This document shows positions 1 to 6,772 of a stretch of DNA of 16,697 nucleotides, piece by piece (within the stretch, counting starts at the first letter, position 1; every line of letters starts with the position of its first letter). Origin of the DNA: Gammaproteobacteria bacterium (lineage in GTDB: Bacteria; Pseudomonadota; Gammaproteobacteria; Pseudomonadales; Azotimanducaceae). Both the position numbers and the translations under genes were made by a program. The notes below the pieces were generated by a model. That model had not been told where the DNA came from and searched no databases. It saw nothing but the letters and a program-made list of their open reading frames with translations. The stretch is taken from contig NZNP01000028.1 of assembly GCA_002694945.1 (NCBI GenBank), forward strand, positions 11,023 to 27,719, written 5' to 3'.

Positions 1-717
1 GGCCATTGCCCCGATCGCTGACAGCAAGCCAGTTCCATGCATGATCGGTGGTAGTGGGAGGTTAACGGGGCGCGGCTGATCTTTTGTGCGTTCTAAAAGT
101 TCGTCTATGTCCCTGCAAGGAGGGATGCCGATACGCCAGTTTCCGCCTGCTCCAAGAACTGTAAAGAGATCATGCTGCTGCCACATCACGCCCTTCGGCA
201 TACCGGTTGTTCCTCCCGTGTACAGGAACAGTAGGTCTTCAGGACTTCTAGTAAGACCGATGGGCGTGCCTTCGCCCGATTCGACCATAGATTCATAACT
301 GCTGGGCTTGCCGTCGTCTACTTTCAGCCAGTGTTTCACTCCGGGTAGTTGTTTTCGAATCTTATCGACATATGTTTGAAACTCGGCCTGATAGATAACA
401 ACACTGGCGTCCGAATTATTCAACAGGTAGATCAGTTCATGATCGATGTAGCGATAATTAACATTGACGTGCGTTAGTCTTGCTTTGAAAGCAGCATTAA
501 TCCCTTCGGAATATTCGGGACAGTTACGCATATAGAAAGCGATCTTGTCGCCAACCTTAATGCCGTTATTAAGAAGGTTTTTCGCAAGGTTGTTGCTGCG
601 TCGTCGCATGTCTTCCCAATTGATAATCCTATTACCGTGGATAAGGGCTGCTTGTTTCGGGGGAGTGATAATCTCCATGGCTTCAATGACATCGCCGTAG
701 TTCCATCGAAAACTCAT
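1..717 (-). CDS. Acyl-CoA synthetase (AMP-binding, ANL superfamily), N-terminal part
   Basis: The first 239 codons of an adenylate-forming CoA ligase, running off the left edge; no stop occurs in the frame. Such enzymes activate a carboxylic acid to an acyl-AMP and then an acyl-CoA in the cytosol. The ATP-binding signature YTGGTTGMPKG is at residues 166-176, and a PLPPIMHGTG segment (residues 221-230) matches the substrate/ATP region that follows it in long-chain-type synthetases. Family members run to about 500-550 residues, so more than half is missing. The start MSFRWNYGDV fits the family N-terminus; its ribosome site is weak (AAGG about 12 nt upstream). It lies 30 nt behind the PLP-enzyme gene and is the last visible gene of the five-gene operon, so it probably activates an acid made by the upstream enzymes. 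The family is sure; chain length and substrate are unknown. Confidence 0.93.
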   Translation of the reverse strand, partial: MSFRWNYGDVIEAMEIITPPKQAALIHGNRIINWEDMRRRSNNLAKNLLNNGIKVGDKIAFYMRNCPEYSEGINAAFKARLTHVNVNYRYIDHELIYLLNNSDASVVIYQAEFQTYVDKIRKQLPGVKHWLKVDDGKPSSYESMVESGEGTPIGLTRSPEDLLFLYTGGTTGMPKGVMWQQHDLFTVLGAGGNWRIGIPPCRDIDELLERTKDQPRPVNLPLPPIMHGTGLLSAIGAMA

Positions 718-747
718 GAATGACGCCCGCCTTTTCGTCGGTCTGCT

Positions 748-1989
748 TTAACTGTATCTTGCTTCACCGATGCTCTCGATCTCTCCTGCCTCAACAATCT
801 TCATTGCTGCAGATAAGTCTGAGAGATAAGTCTCGGTGACGGTTCGATGAAAAGGGGAAAGCATCAGGTGTAGAGCCTTTGGTTCGGTGGTGAGGCTAGT
901 AAACCAGCCTTGTTTGTACATTTGACGGTAGATGGCGAAGACATCCAGCTTAGAATGAGTGAATGCCATGATTCCTAGTTGTGGTCGGCCCAGAAGCTCA
1001 AAGCCAAGTGACTTTACCCCTGCCTCTATGATTTGACGTGCTTCAGTGACTTGCTTCTGTTTTTCACGATAGCCTTCGATTCCGAGATAGTTCATGACTG
1101 CCCATGCTGCGGAGATCGCGCCTCCAGGTCGGGTGCCTGCCAGTGTCGGTGTGATCATTCTACCACCGGGCCAGTCAGCGCAGTCAAAAACCATATGCTT
1201 CTGTAATTCACCTGATCTATAAAGTACAGTTGACGCGCCTTTGGCGCAGTAGCCATATTTGTGAAGGTCGGCCGATATCGAATAGACACCGGCGACTTCG
1301 AAGTCGAAAGGAGCGATGTCCACACCATTCATCCTGACAAAAGGAGCGATATAACCGCCGACGCAAGCATCAACATGCAACCAAATGCCTCTTGATTCTG
1401 CCAGCTCTCCAAGTGCGGTAATATTGTCGCTTAACCCATAGGGGAAACTAGGAGCGGAGCCAACTATCAGTATGGTATTTTCATCACAAGCCTGACTCAT
1501 TTCACCGACGTCAGCCAGAAAATCCTTACCAACTTTGATACGCCGTTTTTCCAGTCCCATCATGTGACAAGCTTTATCGAACGCTGGATGGGCGGAATGT
1601 GGCATAACGACATTCGGTTGACCTGGTGTATTCCGTTCTTCCCGTGCGAAGTCTCTAGCCGCTTTAACTGCCATAGTAATTGAATCAGTTCCGCCAGAGG
1701 TTATATTGCCTGTGCTTTCTTCTGGCCCATGGAGCAAATGAAGCGCGATGCTGACGACTTCTTCTTCCATCTGCTTAAGACTTGGAAAAGCAAGAGGACC
1801 CAACCCATTTTCTGACATGTACAGTGTGTAGGCTTCTCTCTGCACCCTGGAGACATCCTCTCCAGCATTAAAAACATAAACAGCAGTTTTGCCTTCACGC
1901 CATTTTGCGTCATCGTGACCTCGACGGATCATTTCTTCTTTGAGGCTGTCCCAGCTCTGCCCAACGTCAGACATTTTTGTCGGTATCAT
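748..1989 (-). CDS. PLP-dependent lyase/decarboxylase, sphingosine-1-phosphate lyase-like
   Basis: A 413-residue fold-type I PLP enzyme of the group II decarboxylase/S1P-lyase superfamily. Visible landmarks: SGGTDSITMA (98-107, phosphate-binding), a HSAHPAFDKA segment (131-140) close to the S1P-lyase signature, D207 in HVDAC (pyridine-nitrogen partner), and SADLHKYG (239-246) with K244 as the PLP Schiff-base lysine. GTRPGGAISAAWA (285-297) also resembles S1P lyases. Known relatives cleave long-chain base phosphates to an aldehyde and phosphoethanolamine, or decarboxylate amino acids. This protein is shorter than eukaryotic S1P lyases and has no N-terminal membrane segment, so it should be soluble. 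Its ATG follows the upstream stop directly (TAAATG), which indicates translational coupling; a start at Met6 is possible. Substrate unassigned: true S1P-lyase activity is only one option, and an amino-acid decarboxylase is the main alternative. Confidence 0.88.
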   Translation of the reverse strand: MIPTKMSDVGQSWDSLKEEMIRRGHDDAKWREGKTAVYVFNAGEDVSRVQREAYTLYMSENGLGPLAFPSLKQMEEEVVSIALHLLHGPEESTGNITSGGTDSITMAVKAARDFAREERNTPGQPNVVMPHSAHPAFDKACHMMGLEKRRIKVGKDFLADVGEMSQACDENTILIVGSAPSFPYGLSDNITALGELAESRGIWLHVDACVGGYIAPFVRMNGVDIAPFDFEVAGVYSISADLHKYGYCAKGASTVLYRSGELQKHMVFDCADWPGGRMITPTLAGTRPGGAISAAWAVMNYLGIEGYREKQKQVTEARQIIEAGVKSLGFELLGRPQLGIMAFTHSKLDVFAIYRQMYKQGWFTSLTTEPKALHLMLSPFHRTVTETYLSDLSAAMKIVEAGEIESIGEARYS

Positions 1990-3234
1990 TTAGTTCTCTA
2001 GGTACGGATCAGCATTATGTAAGTCCCGATATAGAATCCCGTCTTTCATAATGGTCAGTTTTTGATGATCCTGCAGTATCTTGATATCTGTCAAAGGGTC
2101 GCCATCTACGATAACCAGATCCGCTAGTGTATTCGTTTCTAAAGTACCGACTGATCCACCTGAATCGAAGGCCTGTCCGCCGTATTTAGTGGCGCAGATC
2201 AGTGCTTCCGCGGGGCTCATATCAAACAAGGAAACAAAATATTCTAGGTCTCGAGCGTAGGTGCCATGGGGCGCGATTGATATGCCGTAATCTCCACCGA
2301 CGACGAGTCGCACGCCCTCTTTACGGAGTTTGGCGACGCTTTCGATGGTTGCGTCAACTTCTGCTTGATACCCTTGCTCTATAACTGTTTCAAGAGAAAC
2401 CCCAACAGTTTCACTCTTTTCAAGATAAGTCAGTTCCCAGGCCAATGCAGGGCCGACGAAAATCGACTCTTTCCTGGCCGCGATTAATTCAACGGCTTCA
2501 TCATCGAGGTAGTTGGCGTGGCCGATATAGTCTACGCCCGCCCGGACAGCTTGTTTTACTGCTGCCGCTGATCTTGCATGACAAGCGACTTTCAATCGAC
2601 GACGGTGCGCCTCATCAACAACAGCGTTTAACTCCTCGTCAGTGAAAGCAAGCTCTCCTGCGGGATTTTGTGTGTTGATGTTTTCCCCGTCGATGAAAAC
2701 CTTGACGACGTCAACGCCTATTTTTCGCTGTTCTCTTACAGCTTTGCGTAATGACCAGGGGCCATCTGCAATTTGACTCAATCCGCCAGGAGAATCTACG
2801 TTGCTAGATGTGGCGCCCAGATCACGGCCAGCAGCAAGCAGACGAGGACCGATGACCCTGCCACTGTTGATTGCAGCGCGGAGGGCAATATCTATTTGAT
2901 AAGTGGAACCGAAGCTAACGGCTGACGTAAAACCCGATGCCAACATTAGACGACTGTTTTTGACTGCTGTGATGGTTGCGTCCTCGACCATTGTGTCGCC
3001 GATGGCGAAAGGGCTCGCGTCGGCAAATGATAGATGAGCGTGAGTTTCTGTCATGCCAGGCATCACGAAACGGCCTTCCAGATTATGAGATATGGAGTCG
3101 GGTTCCATATTTGGTTTACCTGCACTTTCGCCCGCATAGATAATTTGATTACCATCTATGCAGACGCAGCCATCTTCAATAACTGTTTCGTCCAGCGCTG
3201 TGAATACTCTGGCATTGGTTAGTATTCTTTGCAT
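1990..3234 (-). CDS. Amidohydrolase-superfamily metal-dependent hydrolase (prolidase/imidazolonepropionase-like)
   Basis: A 414-residue TIM-barrel amidohydrolase with the small N- and C-terminal beta-sandwich typical of cytosolic prolidase-like and imidazolonepropionase-like enzymes. The metal site is readable: H65 and H67 in THAHLSF, K178 in VVKVF (likely the carboxylated bridging lysine), H219 in ACHA, H239 in IGHA, and D315 in VGGDYG. The C-terminal segment TLADLVIVDGDPL is the usual closing strand of this group. Relatives hydrolyse amide, peptide or cyclic-amide bonds. It is the third gene of the operon, 3 nt after the ACMSD-like gene, and its TAA abuts the start of the PLP enzyme. SD support is weak (GGA 7 nt upstream), consistent with coupling to the gene before it. 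Whether it cuts a dipeptide, lactam, carbamate or ester cannot be told. Confidence 0.9.
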   Translation of the reverse strand: MQRILTNARVFTALDETVIEDGCVCIDGNQIIYAGESAGKPNMEPDSISHNLEGRFVMPGMTETHAHLSFADASPFAIGDTMVEDATITAVKNSRLMLASGFTSAVSFGSTYQIDIALRAAINSGRVIGPRLLAAGRDLGATSSNVDSPGGLSQIADGPWSLRKAVREQRKIGVDVVKVFIDGENINTQNPAGELAFTDEELNAVVDEAHRRRLKVACHARSAAAVKQAVRAGVDYIGHANYLDDEAVELIAARKESIFVGPALAWELTYLEKSETVGVSLETVIEQGYQAEVDATIESVAKLRKEGVRLVVGGDYGISIAPHGTYARDLEYFVSLFDMSPAEALICATKYGGQAFDSGGSVGTLETNTLADLVIVDGDPLTDIKILQDHQKLTIMKDGILYRDLHNADPYLEN

Positions 3235-3237
3235 GCG

Positions 3238-4212
3238 TCAATCCAACCTTAGTAGCTTTCTGGCATTGTTCTCTAAACTTCGAGCGAAGTCATCAGCAGG
3301 CGGGGGGGTGTCCCAGCCCCCATAATTAGTACCATATACCAGGCGGTCTGTGCCGAAAACATCGACCATCCTGTCGTGAGCAGCAGAACCATCAACATGC
3401 GCGTCGAACCACAGTTTTTTCATCATCGTCTCAAAACCATGCTCTTGAATAGACTCAGGAACCCAGTTTCCGAACTGTGTCATACCTATAAATCTGTCAA
3501 GAAAATAGGGTAACCCGCCCCCTCCGTGCGAGATACAGATATCAACGTTAGGGTGGCGCTCTAAGACGCCTCCGAAAAGTATCGTAGCGCAGGCCATGAG
3601 TTCTTCGTAAGGATAACCGAGTAAAATTGACAAATTAAAACGTTCAAGCCTTGAATCTTCTGGACCTTTGTCACCCCCCGAGGACGCGGGATGAAGGAAC
3701 AAGGGCACGTCGAGATCGACAAGTGCGTCGTAGAACGGGTCTAGGATCCGATCGTCGAGATCAAAGGGGTAATGTGTCCCAGTGTAAGCGGCGACTAGGC
3801 CTAACTGGCTTTTACAGCGTTCTAATTCTTCGATGGCTAAATTAACATCCTGCATTGGCAAAGCGGCGGCACCGAGCAATTTATCCGGATGAGCGCCCAC
3901 CAGTTCGGCCATCGCGTCATTGTGTACTTGGCAGAATCTTAAAGCCGTATCAATCGGTATATGATGGAACATCGTTAATGGGTTGGGAGACAACATTTGC
4001 AGATCGATGCCATCTGCAGCCATCCGCTCTAGGCGAAGTTCGGTGTCCATGAATACAGTGCCACGGTATTCCATGGGCTTCATCTGATAATCACCAATTC
4101 TAAAAAATGGCGTGCCATTCGCATCCTTGCCGAGTTCCGGACCGAATTTTCCCGCAATACCAAAACCTGCTTCTAGGACGACGTGGGCGTGAAGATCGAT
4201 TACCTGGCTCAT
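3238..4212 (-). CDS. Amidohydrolase 2 family protein (ACMSD/gamma-resorcylate decarboxylase type)
   Basis: A 324-residue member of the ACMSD-like branch of the amidohydrolase superfamily, whose characterised members decarboxylate aminocarboxymuconate semialdehyde or hydroxybenzoates, or hydrolyse ring-cleavage products. Metal ligands visible: H8 and H10 (LHAH), H174 (FLHPAS) and H229 (CISHGGG). The C-terminal motif that is usually GSDYP reads GTNYGGWD (294-301), so the normal Asp ligand is aligned with N296; D301 lies five residues on. No SD is visible and the gap from the upstream ABM gene is only 3 nt, suggesting translational coupling. Paired with an ABM-type oxygenase it could process an oxidised cyclic intermediate, but that is inference. 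Family assignment is firm; decarboxylase versus hydrolase is open. Confidence 0.9.
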   Translation of the reverse strand: MSQVIDLHAHVVLEAGFGIAGKFGPELGKDANGTPFFRIGDYQMKPMEYRGTVFMDTELRLERMAADGIDLQMLSPNPLTMFHHIPIDTALRFCQVHNDAMAELVGAHPDKLLGAAALPMQDVNLAIEELERCKSQLGLVAAYTGTHYPFDLDDRILDPFYDALVDLDVPLFLHPASSGGDKGPEDSRLERFNLSILLGYPYEELMACATILFGGVLERHPNVDICISHGGGGLPYFLDRFIGMTQFGNWVPESIQEHGFETMMKKLWFDAHVDGSAAHDRMVDVFGTDRLVYGTNYGGWDTPPPADDFARSLENNARKLLRLD

Positions 4213-4215
4213 AGT

Positions 4216-4560
4216 CTAGTCGGCAAAGAACACTTCTTTGCGCTCTCCATTTGGGCCATAGACTGGTTCGCTACGTTCAGTCAAATAAGCTTGATTGATA
4301 CTTTCTTTGATCCCTGCCTGACCGAGCAAAGCGACCATCTGCTCGTAATTGGGATGCTTGAAGTGTGCAGCTAAAGAATCTGAGTCTTCCCAGAGTTCAT
4401 AAACTTGTATGCGAGTCGGCACCGCAGGGTCCGGCGCGAAACAATAGGCATGGCAGCCAGGTTCTTCCCGGCTGATCAACTGGCAATCTCGAGTCAAATC
4501 AACAGCCTTATCCCGGGCAGCCTGGTTTTCAAATTCCAATGCAGCTTCAACGATAATCAT
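4216..4560 (-). CDS. ABM-domain protein, putative quinol monooxygenase (YgiN-like)
   Basis: A 114-residue single-domain dimeric alpha-beta barrel protein of the antibiotic biosynthesis monooxygenase (ABM) family. The pattern REEPGCHAYCF (31-41) followed by IQVYELWEDSDSLAAHF (51-67) is typical: a Gly-containing strand, then the YELWxD strand and a helix containing AH. Known relatives are cofactor-free oxygenases of phenols and anthrones, quinol monooxygenases, or proteins with no known activity. It is the first gene of the five-gene operon and has the best ribosome site in it (AAGGAG, 6 nt before the ATG), so the operon promoter should lie in the 364-nt spacer upstream. The C-terminus (about residues 93-114) is a short charged extension beyond the core domain. 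Catalytic residues cannot be assigned with confidence because the family shares few invariant positions. Confidence 0.85.
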   Translation of the reverse strand: MIIVEAALEFENQAARDKAVDLTRDCQLISREEPGCHAYCFAPDPAVPTRIQVYELWEDSDSLAAHFKHPNYEQMVALLGQAGIKESINQAYLTERSEPVYGPNGERKEVFFAD

Positions 4561-4566
4561 ATAATT

Positions 4567-4572
4567 CTCCTT
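4567..4572 (-). promoter_or_regulatory. Strong Shine-Dalgarno of the five-gene operon
   Basis: On the minus strand these bases read AAGGAG and end 6 nt before the ATG of the ABM gene. It is the strongest ribosome site of the operon. The two following genes begin within 3 nt of the preceding stop with little or no SD of their own, and the PLP gene begins directly on a stop codon. Confidence 0.8.
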
Positions 4573-4881
4573 GTGTAAGGAAAGATGCTAAACCCGTTGC
4601 TCTCGACTATCAAACAAAGAGTTGCTTAGTAAAATAATCACAGATATTGGTATCTCACTTAAGGAAAACTTCGATGTGTATCCTCGGCATTAGTTTGCTT
4701 TTTTGTAAATGATAAGAACCCTTGATGCCCACCAGCACTATAGGAACGAAATTTTCCTCATGAGATTCGAACAGCAAGAAGTGAAGGAAACTGGAAACCA
4801 CAAATCAGTAGTGCAGACAAAACAGAGTAATTACGCGCGGAGGGAAAAAGATTATTAAAGTTAAATGTTAGGTATGCCCCC

Positions 4882-4899
4882 CGCGACTTTAGGGTCGCG
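4882..4899 (-). terminator. Small GC hairpin after the crotonase gene (weak terminator candidate)
   Basis: A perfect 6-bp inverted repeat, CGCGAC and GTCGCG around a 6-nt loop, lies about 25 nt beyond the stop of the crotonase gene. It is followed on the minus strand by a run of G rather than T, so it is not a canonical intrinsic terminator. It may end or stabilise the SDR-crotonase transcript, or be chance. Confidence 0.3.
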
Positions 4900-4924
4900 A
4901 AGGTCCTCCAAGCATTCTAGATGA

Positions 4925-5722
4925 TTAGGAATTGGTGAAATTCCCGACACGCTTTTCAGCAACGGCTTTAACTCCCTCTTTGTGGTCGTTAGTCTGTTGC
5001 AGCCATTTCTGTTCGCGACTCTCTATTGTCGTGACATCGTTAACAGCCTCCGCCAACCCTGGGCGCATCTGTTCTCGAAGCGATAGGAGAGCTAGCGGCG
5101 CGTTTTCAGCAATTTCTTGAGCAAGCTCGATGGCTGCGTTTCGGACATTATCATTGTCCGTGTAGACGTCGCCTAATCCCCATTCATATGCAGTCTCGCC
5201 ATTGATTCGGCGTCCGGTCATGAAGAGCAGATTTGCCCGTTGCGTACCGACGATCCTAGCGAGGGTATGCGTTAGGCCAAACCCTGGTGTAAAGCCAAGC
5301 TTCACAAAATTAGCTGTCATTCTGGTAGCCGGACAAACTATTCTAAAATCAGCCATCAGAGCCAGCCCGAAGCCCCCCCCCACAGCGGCACCCTGAATCG
5401 CAGCTACTACCGGTTTTTTGCATCTAAAGAGACGAACCGCCTGATCATATAATGGATTTCGGTCACTGTCGGTTCGCTTTTCAAGTTCTGCGGCTCGCTC
5501 GTTTGACCCGAAATTTGCGCCTGCGCAAAAATGTTTACCGTCTGAACACAGAACGATTGCTCTAAGGTCCTGCTCTTGATCAATGTCTTCGAAACAATCT
5601 GAGAGATCATTGATTAAAGCAATATCGAAAAAGTTATTGGGCGGTCGCTGGATCTCGCACTGGACGACATGACCTTCCAAGCGGGTGATAGCAACATCTC
5701 CATAAGTATCTTTCAACGCCAT
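4925..5722 (-). CDS. Crotonase-fold (enoyl-CoA hydratase/isomerase family) protein lacking both hydratase glutamates
   Basis: A 265-residue crotonase-superfamily protein. The CoA-ester oxyanion hole is intact: HFCAGAN (65-70) and GAAVGGG (111-117). The two acid/base glutamates of true enoyl-CoA hydratases (rat E144 and E164) align with G119 in GGGFG and F139 in TANFV, so water addition by the usual mechanism is unlikely; isomerase, hydrolase, lyase or dehalogenase-like chemistry remains possible. The frame stays open upstream to another ATG at 5770, but the start at 5722 is chosen: GGGAG lies 8 nt before it, the family N-terminus begins here, and it leaves a 5-nt gap after the SDR stop instead of a 43-nt overlap. 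It is almost certainly co-transcribed with the SDR and probably acts on the same CoA ester. Confidence 0.88.
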   Translation of the reverse strand: MALKDTYGDVAITRLEGHVVQCEIQRPPNNFFDIALINDLSDCFEDIDQEQDLRAIVLCSDGKHFCAGANFGSNERAAELEKRTDSDRNPLYDQAVRLFRCKKPVVAAIQGAAVGGGFGLALMADFRIVCPATRMTANFVKLGFTPGFGLTHTLARIVGTQRANLLFMTGRRINGETAYEWGLGDVYTDNDNVRNAAIELAQEIAENAPLALLSLREQMRPGLAEAVNDVTTIESREQKWLQQTNDHKEGVKAVAEKRVGNFTNS

Positions 5723-5727
5723 ATACT

Positions 5728-6618
5728 TTACTCCCAGGGTCTTTTGGTTGGTTGGATGCCCTTTGGCCAATGCTCAAAGTTTTCTGAGACAGCTTCAGCA
5801 ATTTCTGAGACTGTCCAGGGCTCGTCAGCGTTATCTTTAGTGGCAATCTCTTGCGCTTGCCAGGATAGTAACTGGACGCTATTACCGGATACAAGAAAAG
5901 TTCTGCCTGTTACGTCTTTGGCGTCATCTGAACCGAGGTATACTACCAGCGGTGAAACCTTTGCAGGTGATAAGAGGTCCTCCATATTCTGGCCCTGCGG
6001 GAAGAGGTCTTCAGTCATTCTTGACCACGCAGCAGGAGCCAATACATTTACTCTAACACTATATTTCAGCCCTTCCTGAAATAAGCACCTTGCAAACCCT
6101 GCGATGCCTGCTTTTGCTGCTCCGTAGTTACATTGGCCGAAGTTGCCCAGTAAACCTGAAGTTGATGATGTCACTACGATGCTGCCTCCGGACTCCTGTG
6201 TGAGCATTTGGTCGTAGGCCGCTTTCACGGTCAAGTAGGTGCCGCGTAAATGAACATTGATAACGGCGTCCCACATATCATGAGTCATATTTTTGAAGGA
6301 TTTGTCTCTCAGGATACCAGCGTTAGCAATGAAAAAATCGAGTTGACCAAAGTTGTCGATGGCCGTTTTCACCATACCTTTGGCGTCCTCTTCAACTGTC
6401 ACGTTGCCGTAATGCGCGGTAGCTTTGCCTCCGGCTGCAGATATATCTGCAACGACTTGGTCTGCCATTTCATTTCCACCTCCAGAGCCGTCACGCGATC
6501 CGCCAAGATCGTTGACCACCACGGAGGCGCCCTCCTGTGCAAGGAGTTTAGCGTGACACTCCCCCAATCCGCCGCCGGCTCCGGTTACGATTGCGACTTT
6601 TCCTTCGAGCATTCCCAT
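5728..6618 (-). CDS. SDR dehydrogenase, MFE-2/HSD17B4-type 3-hydroxyacyl-CoA dehydrogenase domain
   Basis: A 296-residue short-chain dehydrogenase with the cofactor motif TGAGGGLG (12-19), NAG at 99-101, catalytic S152, Y165 and K169 (YGAAK). VVVNDLGG, AGILRDKSF and GNFGQ are hallmarks of the dehydrogenase domain of peroxisomal multifunctional enzyme type 2, here as a separate protein. The C-terminal ~45 residues (SEIAEAVSENFEHW) resemble the MFE-2 linker after that domain. Known relatives oxidise 3-hydroxyacyl-CoAs, including branched and steroid side-chain substrates, with NAD+. The frame is open 43 codons further upstream, but the start at 6618 is supported by GGAGG 8 nt before it and by the usual MLEGKVAIVTG N-terminus. 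It lies 5 nt upstream of the crotonase gene, and a 154-nt spacer to the gene behind it leaves room for its own promoter. Confidence 0.92.
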   Translation of the reverse strand: MGMLEGKVAIVTGAGGGLGECHAKLLAQEGASVVVNDLGGSRDGSGGGNEMADQVVADISAAGGKATAHYGNVTVEEDAKGMVKTAIDNFGQLDFFIANAGILRDKSFKNMTHDMWDAVINVHLRGTYLTVKAAYDQMLTQESGGSIVVTSSTSGLLGNFGQCNYGAAKAGIAGFARCLFQEGLKYSVRVNVLAPAAWSRMTEDLFPQGQNMEDLLSPAKVSPLVVYLGSDDAKDVTGRTFLVSGNSVQLLSWQAQEIATKDNADEPWTVSEIAEAVSENFEHWPKGIQPTKRPWE

Positions 6619-6722
6619 GATCTTTTCCTCCAAGATTAAATCTAATAAGACGCTAAAAATAAAAGGCGGAAGTAAATCATATTGATAGTCACAATACGAG
6701 TCGCGCGCTGACTGCGAACCGG

Positions 6723-6746
6723 TGATTGATGTGTGATCCGCAATCA
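6723..6746. repeat. 6-bp inverted repeat upstream of the SDR gene
   Basis: TGATTG and CAATCA form a perfect inverted repeat with a 12-nt spacer, about 105-130 nt upstream of the SDR start and 27 nt past the stop of the MBL-fold gene. It has no T-run, so an operator for the SDR-crotonase unit is somewhat likelier than a terminator. At this length it could be chance. Confidence 0.25.
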
Positions 6747-6772
6747 AGCATCCATATTTTTTAGTAGCTGAT

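Larger units (their letters stand above)
4561..4924. other. 364-nt intergenic spacer with operon leader
   Basis: This gap separates the stop of the crotonase gene from the start of the ABM operon; both flanking genes are on the minus strand. It should hold the operon promoter, but I could not place a convincing -35/-10 pair. Two small symmetric elements stand out: GATA-TTGG-TATC at 4643-4654 and the CGCGAC/GTCGCG hairpin at 4882-4899. No credible gene is present; a 12-codon frame at 4674-4712 is discussed among the rejected items. Confidence 0.6.

Noticed and set aside
811-833. Direct repeat AGATAAGTCT (811-820 and 824-833).
   Set aside because: It lies inside the PLP-enzyme coding region and reflects a locally repeated Leu-Ser-Asp-type coding pattern; only two copies.
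4674-4712. 12-codon plus-strand frame (MCILGISLLFCK) preceded by AAGGA at a good 8-nt spacing inside the operon leader.
   Set aside because: Too short to distinguish from chance, on the strand opposite to the flanking genes, and no promoter or conservation evidence is available.
5723-5770. Extension of the crotonase to an upstream ATG at 5770 (281 residues).
   Set aside because: It would overlap the SDR by 43 nt, and the added residues do not look like family sequence; the internal ATG has a well-spaced SD.
5669-6079. 136-codon plus-strand frame antisense to the SDR and crotonase genes.
   Set aside because: No domain, spans two well-supported genes on the other strand, and looks like a reading-frame shadow.
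6619-6747. Extension of the SDR by 43 residues to an ATG at 6747.
   Set aside because: The extra segment lacks SDR homology, and the ATG at 6618 has GGAGG 8 nt upstream and the standard family N-terminus.
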